A stretch of 64,000 nucleotides of DNA from Tychonema sp. LEGE 07203 (GTDB taxonomy: Bacteria; Cyanobacteriota; Cyanobacteriia; Cyanobacteriales; Microcoleaceae): assembly GCF_015207285.1 (NCBI RefSeq), contig NZ_JADEXD010000004.1:1-64000 (forward strand). The letters run 5' to 3'. Positions 35,032 through 44,976 of the stretch are shown here, in pieces; the first letter of the stretch is position 1, and every line of letters starts with the position of its first letter. The notes under the pieces were generated by a model. That model did no database searches and had not been told where the DNA came from. It worked only from the letters and a program-made list of their open reading frames with translations. A program made the position numbers and the translations under genes.

Positions 35032-36963
35032 ATGACCGAATCCAGCATCCCCACCAGAGCCGCCAGCCAAATAGACATCGGCAACGTCAACATCGGCAAC
35101 TTCCAAGTCGGCAGCATCAGCGGCAACAAATACAACGACTTCAACGCCAACGGCCGCCCCGATCCTGCAGATGTGCCAATTCCCAACTGGCAAATCTACC
35201 TCGACCTCAACAACAACGGTCAATTTGACTTTAACGAACCTTCCACCCTCACCAACGCCCAAGGCAACTACAGCTTCGTCAACCTGCCGCCGGGCACTTA
35301 CCAAGTTAGGGAAGTCCAGCAGCCGAACTTTCGCCAAACTACGCCAAATCCCGCGCCCATCGCGATTACCAGCGGGACAAATGCTGGCAATATTAATTTT
35401 GGCAACAATTTCAACGCCGGGACGATCGCCGGGACAAAATTCAACGACATCAACAGCAACGGCCGCCAAGAGCCAGGGGAACAACCCCTAGCTAACTGGC
35501 AAATTTACCTCGACCTCAACCGCAACAACAGGCTGGACGGCGGCGAACCTGTTACCCTGACAAACTTTCAAGGCAATTACGCTTTTGTCAATATTCCTGC
35601 AGATACATATGTGGTGAGAGAAGTCCAGCAACCGGGTTTTCGCCAAACTACGCCTGACCCGGGCCCGATAAACGTTACTTCCAACGCCACTATTAGCAAC
35701 GTCAATTTTGGCAATGTCTTTTTTGTCGGCAGCATCAGCGGTATCAAGTACAATGACCTGAATGCCAACAGCATCCGAGACGCGACGGACCCGCCTCTGG
35801 CTAACTGGCAAATTTATCTCGACCTCAACGGCAACAACAGCCTCGATCCGGGCGAACCGAATACCATCACTAACCCGCAAGGCAACTACACTTTTGGCAA
35901 TGTTTCCCCCGGCCGCTATTTGGTGAGGGAAGTTCAGCAACCGGGATGGGTTCAGACTACGCCGAATCCAGGGCCGATCGACATTACCGGCAACACTAAC
36001 GCTGTCGGCCTCAATTTCGGCAACAATTTCCCCACCGGCAGCATCAGCGGCTTCAAGTTCAACGACCTCAACGCTAACGGTATCAACGAACCGACGGAAC
36101 CGAGAGTTGCCAACTGGCCGATTTACCTCGACCTCAACAACAACAACGCCCGCGATCCGAACGAACCTTCGACTTTAACAAACCCCCAAGGTAATTTCTC
36201 TTTTATTAACTTGCCCCAAGGCACATATTTGGTGAGGGAAGTCCCGCAGCCGGGTTTTCGACAAACCACGCCAAATCCGACTCCGATTACCGTCGGTAAC
36301 GGCACAAATGCGACTAACCTCAGCTTTGGCAACGTGTTGGTAACGGGGACGATTAGCGGTGTGAAATTTAACGATTTTAATGCCAACGGCCGCCTCGATG
36401 CCGGGGAACCGCCGATCGCCAATACCCAAATTTACATCGACCTCAACAACAACAGCAGTTTAGATCCGGGCGAAGCGAGTACCTTGAGCGACAGTCAGGG
36501 GAATTACAGTTTCCGCAACGTTCCGGTAGGTACTTACGTAATCCGGGAAGTTCAGCCTCCGGGCTTCATTCAAACGACTCCGCCTGCGGTGGTTGTTGTC
36601 TCGTCAGATGTTCGGGCTAGCAGCATCGATTTGCTGACGGGAGAGGCTGAGAGTCGATCGGCTAAATCTTTGAGTGGCGACTCGCTGACGGATGGGGGCA
36701 AATCTGCGGGGGCGGCACCGGAGGCTTTGATGGCGGCGGATAGCTTGCTTTCGAGCGCCGGTCGTGCTATTTATCCAATTAGTGATTTTTTGGTCGATCG
36801 ACAAGCGGCGAGTTTAGGCAATCTTCCTAACTTTGGGCAACAAAATGTCGGTCGGGAGCCAAATACACAAGTGGGTGAATTTGTCAATAAAAATGAATTA
36901 GTTAATTGGGAGCTCGGAAACTCTTTCGTGTCGGCGAGTGCGAGAGATTGGTCGGTGATTTAG
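35032..36963 (+). CDS. SdrD B-like repeat protein (643 residues)
   Basis: The ATG at 35032 begins MTESSIPTRAASQIDIGNVN; an in-frame start 23 codons earlier looks non-coding. Five tandem units of about 100 residues occupy ~27-525. Each starts G(S/T)I(S/A)G-x-K(Y/F)NDxNxNG, contains IYLDLNNNGxxDxxEPxTLTN, then QGNYSFxNLPxGTYxVREVQ. These are SdrD B-type collagen-adhesin-like beta sandwiches; their DxNxNGxxD loops look Ca2+-binding. The final ~110 residues differ and include SIDLLTGEAESRSAKSLSGD and SLTDGGKSAG, also seen in the second SdrD protein. No signal peptide is present, so a non-Sec export route is inferred. Surface adhesion or matrix role is likely but unproven. Confidence 0.82.
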   Translation: MTESSIPTRAASQIDIGNVNIGNFQVGSISGNKYNDFNANGRPDPADVPIPNWQIYLDLNNNGQFDFNEPSTLTNAQGNYSFVNLPPGTYQVREVQQPNFRQTTPNPAPIAITSGTNAGNINFGNNFNAGTIAGTKFNDINSNGRQEPGEQPLANWQIYLDLNRNNRLDGGEPVTLTNFQGNYAFVNIPADTYVVREVQQPGFRQTTPDPGPINVTSNATISNVNFGNVFFVGSISGIKYNDLNANSIRDATDPPLANWQIYLDLNGNNSLDPGEPNTITNPQGNYTFGNVSPGRYLVREVQQPGWVQTTPNPGPIDITGNTNAVGLNFGNNFPTGSISGFKFNDLNANGINEPTEPRVANWPIYLDLNNNNARDPNEPSTLTNPQGNFSFINLPQGTYLVREVPQPGFRQTTPNPTPITVGNGTNATNLSFGNVLVTGTISGVKFNDFNANGRLDAGEPPIANTQIYIDLNNNSSLDPGEASTLSDSQGNYSFRNVPVGTYVIREVQPPGFIQTTPPAVVVVSSDVRASSIDLLTGEAESRSAKSLSGDSLTDGGKSAGAAPEALMAADSLLSSAGRAIYPISDFLVDRQAASLGNLPNFGQQNVGREPNTQVGEFVNKNELVNWELGNSFVSASARDWSVI

Positions 36964-37852
36964 GGAGGCAAAAAGCTCGATCGCCGGCAATCCCAAACCG
37001 CCGATCGAAATCAGCAAGAGATTAAAGGGCGATCGCGTGATACCTTATTGTTGGAAACCTCCAATACTCAAGCCTGAGTTCCGGCAACTCCGAAGCAGGC
37101 TTGTATATTGGGTGCAAGATTCAGAGGCAGTCGCATCGCAGGTGAGTGAGAAACTATCAGACAGTTCCCCCAAGGGCGACCGGCACATTTTCAGGCAAAG
37201 CAAGTCAGATCGAGTGCGGTAGTTCGATCGGTAATTGTTTGTTGTCGCTGGCAATCCCAGAGGGTGCGATCGGCTGTTCAAAGCCAACCGCGAGAAACAA
37301 TAACGATGTCGCCGGACTTGATATCAAGGGGTAGAAGTCAGTCAAGGGCTTTTTAAAGCTCGAAGCAGCAAGTATGTAGGAACACAAAATGCGTGGAAAT
37401 CTTGAAGATATTGCCCTCAAATTGCCAGGATTCTTCAAAACCTGATATACTTGCCAGCGACAAAGCTTGAGGCATTGTTGGTTGTGTCAGATGGGGAACA
37501 TTACCTCAAGCACAGACGTATGTAAAATCGAGTAGCCTTTGTCAGCGACTAGCAAAAGCTACTCAGCTATGGACAAGCGGCTCCAATAGTCTGTAATTTA
37601 CCGAAAAATTGGCTCAAAGCCCCGTCCTTATAGGACGGATTTCATGATAAAGTTACGTATTGTTGATACCCGAGATGTAAAAATCCGGTCTCAACTCTAT
37701 AATCCAAAAAATCTCAAATAGGTTGGGGCATCAATCTAAGGACTAGGCAATATCAGACAAGCTGTGCTTGCGTTTGCTGTTAGAATCCAGAATCCCCATA
37801 CCTTGAGGCTGGGGAGTATGTCAAGTGGATTTAGGTGTGAAGGAGAGAAATC
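36964..37852. other. Long spacer between the two SdrD-type genes
   Basis: These 889 bases hold only weak ORFs. Notable are an inverted repeat GAGTAGC (37530-37536)/GCTACTC (37558-37564) and a hairpin CCGTCCTTATAGGACGG (37622-37638). AAGGAGAG lies about eight bases before the next start codon (ATG at 37853). No gene is recognised. Confidence 0.5.
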
Positions 37853-40426
37853 ATGGCAGATTTAACTAACGAAGAGCGGATTGCCCAGCAATTACAAGTT
37901 GGGAATGCAGGCCCGGCAATTATAGGTATCAAGTTCAATGACTTGAATGCGGATGGGATCAGACAGGCAAATGAACCGGGTCTGGCAAACGTCCCCATTC
38001 TCCTCGAACCGGCGATCGGCAGCAACGGCATATTAGATACAGGAGATGTCTCCGTCCTTACAGACGCCAACGGAGGGTTCTCATTCATAAATCTGGTTCC
38101 CGGCAACTACGTACTCACAGAAACCACAGTACCCGCCGGCTTCCGTACTACGACTCCCAATCCCCTCGCTGTAACTGTTGGAAACACAAACGCCAACGTT
38201 TTCTTTGGCAACACATCAATTCCACAAAGCCGGATTGTTGGATGCAAATACCTAGACATAAATGGCGACGGCTTTCGAGACGGGAATGAACCGGGCATTA
38301 AAAATGTCAGGATATATCTTGATATAAATGGCAACGGCCAACGCGATGCAGGCGAACCCAACACCTTAACAGACAAAAATGGTGGGTGGTCGTTTAACGT
38401 AGCACCCGGAACCTACAAAGTTCGGGAAGAACGGATCGCACCACAAGTTGATGCAAACGGACTAAGAGTTAACAATCCGAGCGCAGAACCTTTAGAAACA
38501 CAAGATTTCCCCCAAAGCACCCCACCCAACAACATTCCCGTACTCGACGTAACGGTAGCCGCCGGCCAAACCTTTGCCTGCGCTCAAGTTGGTGACACTC
38601 CGCTCTATCAAATTGAAATTAACAAATTTCGGGACCTAGACCGCAGCGGCACTCGAAATGTGGTCAATGGAGTTTTGGAATCCCCCATTGCTAACGTACC
38701 CTTCATTTTAGATTTGAACGGGAACGGTCGCTGGGATGGAGCCGGCGCTGAACCAGTTGCCATCACCGATATCAACGGAGTTGCTACCTTTAAAAATTTG
38801 CGAGCTGCCAATTATTCAGTTTTGGAAGTTTTTCCCAGAACCTCTCTGAGCGAAGTAGGTGGGCCTAACATTCCTCCCGGCAATCTCGATGCTCCAGTAG
38901 CAACAACTCCCAACCCCGCTCTGGTTTCTGCACCAGGCCCGCAGGCACGGTTCCAGGCCACGATCAGCAGAGAGCAACCGCTGTTAGTAGCAGACTCAAG
39001 CTATACCCTGAAACCAAACGACCCTAAATTCGTAGACAACAACTTAGACGGCATCCAACAGCCAGGGGAACCTTCTATTGCAGCAACGGGTGTACGACCG
39101 ATTTTTGCGAACACGCCTTTGGCTTTCCCAGCGACTAACCCCTCACCAGCACTTACCTTTACTCCTGTGGGAGCTAATATAGGCGCTGGAACGAATGCTG
39201 GCGTGGGCAACACTCGACCTAACATCACTGTATTCAAATACAATGACCTGAACGGAAACGGTCGCTACGAGCCAATTCAGGGTGAAGCACCTCTTAGCGG
39301 TGTTACCGTCTTCCTCGACACCAACAATAACGGGGTTGTTGACACCGGAGAACAACAAATACAGACTAATGCCCAAGGCAGAGGAGCCTTTACCAACTTG
39401 GCAACGGGCAGTTACACGGTGCGAGAAGTCGTACAGGCTGGTTTCTCGCCTTCTACATCTGCTGCTGTTCCCGTGACTCTGAGCACTCAGGACGCTAACG
39501 TTACTTTTGCCAACACGCCGAACAGCAACATCACCGGTTGCAAATTCGAGGACTTTAACCTCAACAGCTATCGAGACGGAAACGAACCGGCGATTGCCAA
39601 CGTTACCATCTATCTCGATACCAATAACAACGGTGCTCTGGATGCAGGGGAACGCACTACCGTTACCGATCAGTTTGGTCGCTTTGCGTTCAACAATTTG
39701 ACTCCCGGTACTTACAACCTTCGAGAAGTACCTCCTCCTGGTTTCTTCCAGACTACTCCAGCGCTGAATATTGTTCTGGGCCCCAATCAAACTTTTACCT
39801 GCGCTTTGATTGGCAACTCTCGCACCTATGACCTACGGGTTCCTAAATTCCGAGACGACAACCGCAACGGCATACAAGATTCAGGCGAACCGCCTCTTGC
39901 CAATATCCCATTTACTCTGGATTTGAACAACAACGGCCGCTACGATGCGGCAACTGAACCTCTGGCAAGAACGGATGCTAACGGGATTGCTCTATTTCCC
40001 AATTTGTTCCCTGGCAACTACTCGGTTTTGGAAGTCTTCAACGATCCGAGTGTTCCCAATGAGTTCCCGATCGCAACCGGGCCCAATCCTGTTACCTTTA
40101 ACGTGCCGGGCCCGAATACTTCGCCTTCGGTGCCTCTACCAGCGGCAACTCCGCAAAGAGTCGGTCAAAGCATCGATTTGCTGACTGGTGACGCGGGTGT
40201 TGCGGCTGCTAGCACCGATCCTTTGACTGACGGTGGCGGTTCCGCTGTGGTGCAGGCTAGCAGTATCGATAGCTTGCTCGCTCCTGAGACAGCAGGCGTA
40301 AGTAGCTTTGTTGACTTCAACGGTTTGAAAGACGCGGCGGAAGCTTCGATCGTATCGTTTTTAGAAGCTCAGAAGCTGGACGATCAATTAATGTTGGGCG
40401 CTCCAACTTCGACTCCGCTGTTTTAA
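37853..40426 (+). CDS. SdrD B-like repeat protein (857 residues)
   Basis: ATG at 37853 has AAGGAGAG upstream. Seven SdrD-type units begin near residues 23, 127, 252, 398, 460, 561 and 660, each with a KF(N/R/E)DxNxNGxxxxxEP(x)LANV core followed by a DTNNNGxxD loop. Units 2-3 and 6-7 are paired: each pair shows a GCK(Y/F) start, an F(A/T)CAxxG end and then a unit ending NYSVLEVF, so a two-unit block was probably duplicated. Four cysteines in those pairs suggest disulfides, hence an extracellular place. The last ~85 residues hold SIDLLTGDAGVAAASTDPLT, then DGGGSA and SSIDSLL, close to the C-terminus of the other SdrD protein. No N-terminal signal peptide is seen. Confidence 0.82.
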   Translation: MADLTNEERIAQQLQVGNAGPAIIGIKFNDLNADGIRQANEPGLANVPILLEPAIGSNGILDTGDVSVLTDANGGFSFINLVPGNYVLTETTVPAGFRTTTPNPLAVTVGNTNANVFFGNTSIPQSRIVGCKYLDINGDGFRDGNEPGIKNVRIYLDINGNGQRDAGEPNTLTDKNGGWSFNVAPGTYKVREERIAPQVDANGLRVNNPSAEPLETQDFPQSTPPNNIPVLDVTVAAGQTFACAQVGDTPLYQIEINKFRDLDRSGTRNVVNGVLESPIANVPFILDLNGNGRWDGAGAEPVAITDINGVATFKNLRAANYSVLEVFPRTSLSEVGGPNIPPGNLDAPVATTPNPALVSAPGPQARFQATISREQPLLVADSSYTLKPNDPKFVDNNLDGIQQPGEPSIAATGVRPIFANTPLAFPATNPSPALTFTPVGANIGAGTNAGVGNTRPNITVFKYNDLNGNGRYEPIQGEAPLSGVTVFLDTNNNGVVDTGEQQIQTNAQGRGAFTNLATGSYTVREVVQAGFSPSTSAAVPVTLSTQDANVTFANTPNSNITGCKFEDFNLNSYRDGNEPAIANVTIYLDTNNNGALDAGERTTVTDQFGRFAFNNLTPGTYNLREVPPPGFFQTTPALNIVLGPNQTFTCALIGNSRTYDLRVPKFRDDNRNGIQDSGEPPLANIPFTLDLNNNGRYDAATEPLARTDANGIALFPNLFPGNYSVLEVFNDPSVPNEFPIATGPNPVTFNVPGPNTSPSVPLPAATPQRVGQSIDLLTGDAGVAAASTDPLTDGGGSAVVQASSIDSLLAPETAGVSSFVDFNGLKDAAEASIVSFLEAQKLDDQLMLGAPTSTPLF

Positions 40427-40478
40427 GGTTAGTTTGAGTCTCTAGTTTGAGACTCAGCAATTAGCAGCTAGTTGGTTT

Positions 40479-40515
40479 AAACTGCACCTCCAAATATGAT
40501 TTTGGGGTGCAGTTT
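40479..40515 (+). terminator. Stem-loop after the second SdrD gene
   Basis: AAACTGCACCTCCAAA (40479-40494) pairs with TTTGGGGTGCAGTTT (ends 40515), with one small mismatch, followed by GCTTTGTT. It lies 53 bases after the stop. It is a likely terminator. Confidence 0.7.
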
Positions 40516-40668
40516 GCTTTGTTAAGGGCTGGATGCTAGTCAAGATCCTCACAAGCCGGTGCCGATCGCCCAAACTGTCTTTAGTCGTAGAGTGCGATCG
40601 GCAAAAAGAAGGATTCGCTACCTCGAAAAAACCTTTATTTATGAAGGTAGAACTTAGAGGAATATGTT

Positions 40669-41529
40669 ATGCCAGCTCAACAACAAACCAATCCGGCTCA
40701 ACATCAAGAACAGCAACCGGGCATCGAAGCTCAAATGACTCCGCAACCTGAATCCTTTGCCTCCGAGTATCGCGGCAGCGACAAACTGCGCGGCAAAGTA
40801 GCCTTAATTACCGGCGGAGACAGCGGTATCGGGCGCGCGGTGGCTATGGCATTTGCTAAGGAAGGGGCGGACGTGGCGATCGGCTATCTCAACGAAGATG
40901 GAGATGCTAACAAGACTAAAGGGGCGATCGAACAACTCGGCCGCCGCTGTATGGCGATCGGCGGCGACATCGGCGAAGAAAGCGTCTGTCAAAACCTTGT
41001 AGAACAAACAGTGAAAGAATTCGGCCACCTCGACATCCTCGTCAACAACGCCGCCGAACAGCATCCCCAAGAAAGCATCGAAGACATCACCGCCGAACAA
41101 TTAGAGCGCACCTTCCGCACCAACATTTTCTCAATGTTTTACCTGACAAAAGCGGCTCTAAAACACCTCAAAGAAGGAAGTACAATTATCAACACTACCT
41201 CAGTCACCGCCTACAAAGGCAACCAACAATTGCTAGATTACTCCTCCACAAAAGGAGCAATTGTTGCCTTTACCCGCTCTTTGTCTCAAAGTTTAGCTGA
41301 GAAAGGAATTCGCGTCAACGGAGTCGCCCCCGGCCCGATTTGGACACCTCTAATTCCTGCAACTTTCCCGGAAGAAAAAGTTGCGAAATTTGGTGCAGAC
41401 ACCCCCTTGGGACGGCCCGGTCAACCCGATGAAGTTGCTCCCTGTTACGTGTTTTTAGCTTCAAAAGATTCGTCTTACATGACGGGTCAAATTTTGCACC
41501 CCAACGGCGGATCTGTGATTAACGGATAG
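40669..41529 (+). CDS. SDR family oxidoreductase
   Basis: The 286-residue protein has the NAD(P)-binding TGGDSGIGRAVA (residues ~48-59), the NNAA motif, an active-site Ser in TSVTAYKG and the catalytic YSSTK. It ends with the typical TGQILHPNGGSVING. A Gln/Pro-rich N-terminal extension of ~35 residues is as in the YghA/general-stress-protein-39 group of short-chain dehydrogenases. AGAGGAATATGTT precedes the ATG. The substrate is unknown. Confidence 0.88.
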   Translation: MPAQQQTNPAQHQEQQPGIEAQMTPQPESFASEYRGSDKLRGKVALITGGDSGIGRAVAMAFAKEGADVAIGYLNEDGDANKTKGAIEQLGRRCMAIGGDIGEESVCQNLVEQTVKEFGHLDILVNNAAEQHPQESIEDITAEQLERTFRTNIFSMFYLTKAALKHLKEGSTIINTTSVTAYKGNQQLLDYSSTKGAIVAFTRSLSQSLAEKGIRVNGVAPGPIWTPLIPATFPEEKVAKFGADTPLGRPGQPDEVAPCYVFLASKDSSYMTGQILHPNGGSVING

Positions 41530-41913
41530 ATTTGTCGCGAGTTAATTTATAAATAACCGCATTTTGTGGGGGGGACTTTCACTCACAATCTCTGACTGCA
41601 ACTCAGAATCTAAATAAACCCTCCCCCACAACCGCGTTACCTATAATCTGCGTTAATCTGTGTTTATCTGCTGGTATCTGCGGTTAAAAAAAGATAATTT
41701 TGCAACCGCAGATGACAATTGATGAACGCGGATTCACGCAGATTCAGAGAAGAGATATATAAATAATTCCGATGCGAATAGATTTAATATTAGTTTTTGA
41801 AGATTTATAAGGTTACAAAAAACAGTAATCCCGCTACCAAGGTGGCGGGATTGATAGGTTGCAGTTTAGCTATTCTCTAGTTTTGCCAGAGTAGAAATTA
41901 GCGGACTGCTAAA
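41530..41913. repeat. TCTGCGGTTAA inverted repeats and spacer
   Basis: Near 41645-41690 is AATCTGCGTTAATCTGTG and ATCTGCGGTTAAAAAAAG; at about 41705-41745 its inverse (AACCGCAGATG, then GAACGCGGATTCACGCAGAT) follows. Together they form a large imperfect hairpin. Members of the family also lie at 46428-46456, 51057-51092 and 62566-62663. The terminator at 41827 follows. Confidence 0.7.
41827..41852 (-). terminator. Terminator of the hemerythrin-type gene
   Basis: On the minus strand AATCCCGCCACC loops and pairs with its complement ending GCGGGATT, and the following bases ACTGTTTTTTG give a T-run. The stem is eight perfect pairs plus. It lies 60 bases after the stop at 41914. Confidence 0.85.
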
Positions 41914-42942
41914 TTAGCTCTTCTTAGCCATTTCTTGCTGGAGCTTGCTTTTGGCTTCTTTGAATTGAGTAGCCATTTGTTCCATTTGGGCTTCGCTCAG
42001 GTTGCGGCGAATTTGAGGGAACATATCGCCTTCTTCTTGCTTGACGTGATCCTGAACCGCTGTTTTGAGCTGTTTGATTTGGGCTTTGAAATCCGCAGAA
42101 CTGGGGTTCATAGCCTTAATTTTGGCGAGCATCTGCTTCATTTCGGCTTGCTCGTCGTACAGTTCTTGGGTATCGGTGTAGTAGCTGCGAACTGCAGGAT
42201 AAACAATTTGTTCTTCGGCTTCTGCGTGAACGCTTAAGTCTTTGTAAATTTGACCGAAGAATTCTTGCAGTTTTTGAGGATCGTCGGTTTTTTCGATTTC
42301 CATAAATAGGGTATCGACTTTGCGGTGATCCATTGTGATGATTTCGACGATGTTCATCTCATCTTTGGTGCGGGTAACTGCACCGCCGATGATGCCGCTC
42401 ATCGCAGCGACGGCATCTTGGACGCGAGCCCACACGCCTTGATCTGGGTCTTTTCCGGTAAGTTCGCGCACGCCCAAAATTTCGAGAACTCCTTTGAGTT
42501 GTTCTTGGTGAGCGCGGTTTTCAAAGTTAACTGTGTTGAGGGGAGTAATGGCTGCTTCGATGTCTGCGCCGACTACTTGAGCGGCTTTGTGAACTAACAT
42601 CCCGGCCATTGTTTGTTGGTGTTTGAGCAGTTCGTGCTGGGCGACTTTTTCAAACATTGTGAGTTCGGAACCTTCCATGAGTTTCTGAACTTCTTCGATC
42701 ATTTTTGTGGTGGTTTCTTTCGGTTCGCTTTGAACCCCGTATTGGACGATCGTAGTTTCCAGTACGCCCAAGTTTTTGCGATCGTCCTCCAGCATATCGC
42801 GGAAGCGATCGCGCAATTCGGAGTCGCTGCAGGAATTGATGAACAATTGTTCGTTAGCAATCAGCAGATTTTGCACTGCTTTCATGTCTGCTAATTTCAT
42901 CGCGATCGCTTGGCGCTTGGTATCTTCTAAGGTAGCTACCAT
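41914..42942 (-). CDS. Hemerythrin-domain protein with N-terminal helical domain
   Basis: The 342-residue protein is almost all helical. Residues ~200-315 form a hemerythrin HHE domain: ITMDHRKVDTLF, HAEAEEQIVYPAV and DHVKQEEGDMFPQI supply the His/Glu/Asp ligands for a di-iron site. The N-terminal ~170 residues are another bundle with NEQLFINSCSDSEL, then HELLKHQQTMAG, perhaps ferritin-like. Such proteins bind O2, NO or iron; here a stress or iron role is inferred. Start at the ATG 42942; the terminator lies at 41827-41852. Confidence 0.85.
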   Translation of the reverse strand: MVATLEDTKRQAIAMKLADMKAVQNLLIANEQLFINSCSDSELRDRFRDMLEDDRKNLGVLETTIVQYGVQSEPKETTTKMIEEVQKLMEGSELTMFEKVAQHELLKHQQTMAGMLVHKAAQVVGADIEAAITPLNTVNFENRAHQEQLKGVLEILGVRELTGKDPDQGVWARVQDAVAAMSGIIGGAVTRTKDEMNIVEIITMDHRKVDTLFMEIEKTDDPQKLQEFFGQIYKDLSVHAEAEEQIVYPAVRSYYTDTQELYDEQAEMKQMLAKIKAMNPSSADFKAQIKQLKTAVQDHVKQEEGDMFPQIRRNLSEAQMEQMATQFKEAKSKLQQEMAKKS

Positions 42943-43308
42943 CTGTCGTTTCTCCTCTCGATGTCTTTAGTGTTCTTTAGTGTTCTTACATCTCTTAATT
43001 TATTGAAATATTCCGATCGCTTCCTCTTTCTCGCGACTGATTCATGAATATCCCGCGCAACCTATTGACTTTTAAACAAAAAAATGGTACTAGATTAAGG
43101 CTAAGGCCGTTTTAAAAAAAGCCAAAATTACCCTTAATAACTGACAACTGCCCACTGACAACTAACAACTGACAACTGCCCACTGCCCACTGCCCACTGA
43201 CAACTGACAGGTGACAACTGAGTTTTGTATCAATTAATCCCGATCGCACATCAGTAAAGCGCTACTATAGTTGCAGCCGAAGTTAACTAAAGTTTAAGAA
43301 TAACTAGC
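42943..43308. repeat. Divergent spacer with CAACTGCCCACTGA array
   Basis: Around 43139-43220 there is an array of ACTGACAACTGCCCACTGAC-type units, with many variants of CAACTAACAACTGA. The promoters of the hemerythrin gene and the M16 peptidase must lie in this 366-base gap. Confidence 0.6.
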
Positions 43309-44574
43309 TTGTCTCAACTGCTCGCTGCTTTAGAGTTCCCAGCCAACGTCTGGAAACTGCACAATGGGTTAACGGTCATTCACCAACGGATACCGGCCAC
43401 ACCGGTGGTTGCGTTAGACGTGTGGGTGAGGGCTGGCGCTACGCGGGAAACCGATGCTTGGTCGGGAATGGCTCATTTTCTCGAACACATGATATTTAAA
43501 GGGACGGATTCGATCGCCCCTGGAGAATTTGACCGGGTAATCGAAAATCGCGGCGGTGTCGCCAATGCAGCGACAAGTCAGGACTACGCCCATTTTTTTG
43601 TCAACGCTGCGGCTGATTATTTAGCAGAAACGGCGCAGCCACTGGCAGAATTGCTGCTGCGCGCTGGGATTCCCGATGCAGAATTCGATCGCGAACGAGA
43701 TGTGGTGCTCGAAGAAATCCGCCAAGCTCAAGATAGTCCCGATTGGCTGGGTTTCCAAGCAATGATGGAAACAGTTTACCAGCGACATCCCTACAGGCGA
43801 TCGGTACTGGGAACCGAAGAATTGCTGATGTCGCGAACTCCCCACGAAATGCGGTGTTTCCATCGATCGCACTATCAGCCGGATAATATGACTGTGGTGA
43901 TAGTCGGGGGAATTGATGAAGAACAAGCCAGAGACATCACAGAGAAAGCATTCGATGGATTTTCCGATCCGTGGGAATGTCCCAAATTTGCAGCAGAAGC
44001 GGAACCGCCACTGGTAGAAATCCGCCGTCAGGAACTCCGCATCCCCCGACTGGAACAAGGGCGGCTGATCATGGCCTGGACTGGGCCAGGAGTTGAACAG
44101 TTGCAAAGTGCTTGCGGCTTAGATTTGCTCTCAGTGTTGCTCGCAGACGGGCGGAGTTCGCGTTTGGTCAGGGAACTGCGCGAAGAATTACAATTGGTAC
44201 AGGCGATAGAAAGCTCTTTCTCGCTACAACGGGAATCGAGTTTGTTTACGATTAGTGCAGTCTTGGAAGCAGATGATATCGAAGGAGTGGAAGCTCGGAT
44301 TTGCGATCGGCTTTGGGAATTGCAATCTGAGCCGGTTTCGGAGGCAGAACTGATGCGTTGCAAGCGTTTGCTGTGCAATGACTTTGCTTTTTCGATCGAA
44401 ACGCCGGGACAGTTAGCCGGTCTTTACGGATATTACAGTACGATCGCCACTGCCGAATTAGCGCTCAGCTATCCCACCAGAATTAAAGCATTTAAACCAC
44501 TAGACCTGCAGCGCCTAGCTCAACAATATCTTTCTCCCCGGCGCTACGCCGCTGTGGTGCTCAAGCCTGTTTGA
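43309..44574 (+). CDS. M16 family zinc peptidase (active-type subunit)
   Basis: The 421-residue protein starts with a TTG (43309). It has the inverted zinc motif HFLEH (in MAHFLEHMIFKGT), the third ligand Glu in ERDVVLEEIRQ, and the M16 C-terminal half with its conserved LREELQLVQAIE loop. This is a processing-peptidase-like zinc protease with one catalytic and one non-catalytic domain. Start codon choice is supported by the protein beginning right at the M16 N-terminus. It is followed, 402 bases on, by a partner lacking the motif. Confidence 0.88.
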   Translation: MSQLLAALEFPANVWKLHNGLTVIHQRIPATPVVALDVWVRAGATRETDAWSGMAHFLEHMIFKGTDSIAPGEFDRVIENRGGVANAATSQDYAHFFVNAAADYLAETAQPLAELLLRAGIPDAEFDRERDVVLEEIRQAQDSPDWLGFQAMMETVYQRHPYRRSVLGTEELLMSRTPHEMRCFHRSHYQPDNMTVVIVGGIDEEQARDITEKAFDGFSDPWECPKFAAEAEPPLVEIRRQELRIPRLEQGRLIMAWTGPGVEQLQSACGLDLLSVLLADGRSSRLVRELREELQLVQAIESSFSLQRESSLFTISAVLEADDIEGVEARICDRLWELQSEPVSEAELMRCKRLLCNDFAFSIETPGQLAGLYGYYSTIATAELALSYPTRIKAFKPLDLQRLAQQYLSPRRYAAVVLKPV

Positions 44575-44976
44575 TAATAGTTGACTGTTGACTGTTGACT
44601 GTTGACTGTTATAGCAACCGCCAAGGTGCTTTACGGCATTTATGTCATAGTTCCCGATCGCGGAGTCGAAGGGTTCAATAACCAAAGCGCCAAGGCGCAG
44701 GGCTATATTAAGAGGTTTTTACCACAGAGGGCGCAGAGGGCGCAGAGGGGGGAGGGATGAGAAGGTTTGTTAGGAGAGGATGAGGTAGCCCAATAAGTTA
44801 ATTGATTAAGATTTTCTTCCAACACTCTTCCCTCTGCGCCCTCTGTGTTCTCTGCGGTTCAAAACTCTTCTCTTCCCTCACCTGTGGCACAATTTATAGC
44901 AACAGCCAACAGTCAACAGCCAACAGTCAACAGTCAACAGTCAACAATCAACAGTTAACAGTTAACAAATAATTCA
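44575..44976. repeat. Repeats between the two M16 genes
   Basis: At 44579-44605 is a GTTGACTGTTGACTG run, and at about 44900-44965 the complementary GTCAACAGTCAACAG run. ACAGAGGGCGCAGAGGGCGC (44724-44743) and its near inverse CCTCTGCGCCCTCTGTG (44828-44844) face each other. The gap could therefore form a large imperfect stem. Confidence 0.7.

Noticed and set aside
35011-36429. Several long minus-strand ORFs opposite the first SdrD gene
   Set aside because: They repeat with the same period as the SdrD units and give Val/Ala-rich antisense sequence; shadows.
39143-39790. 215-codon minus-strand ORF opposite the second SdrD gene
   Set aside because: It is the antisense of the repeat units; no start signal.
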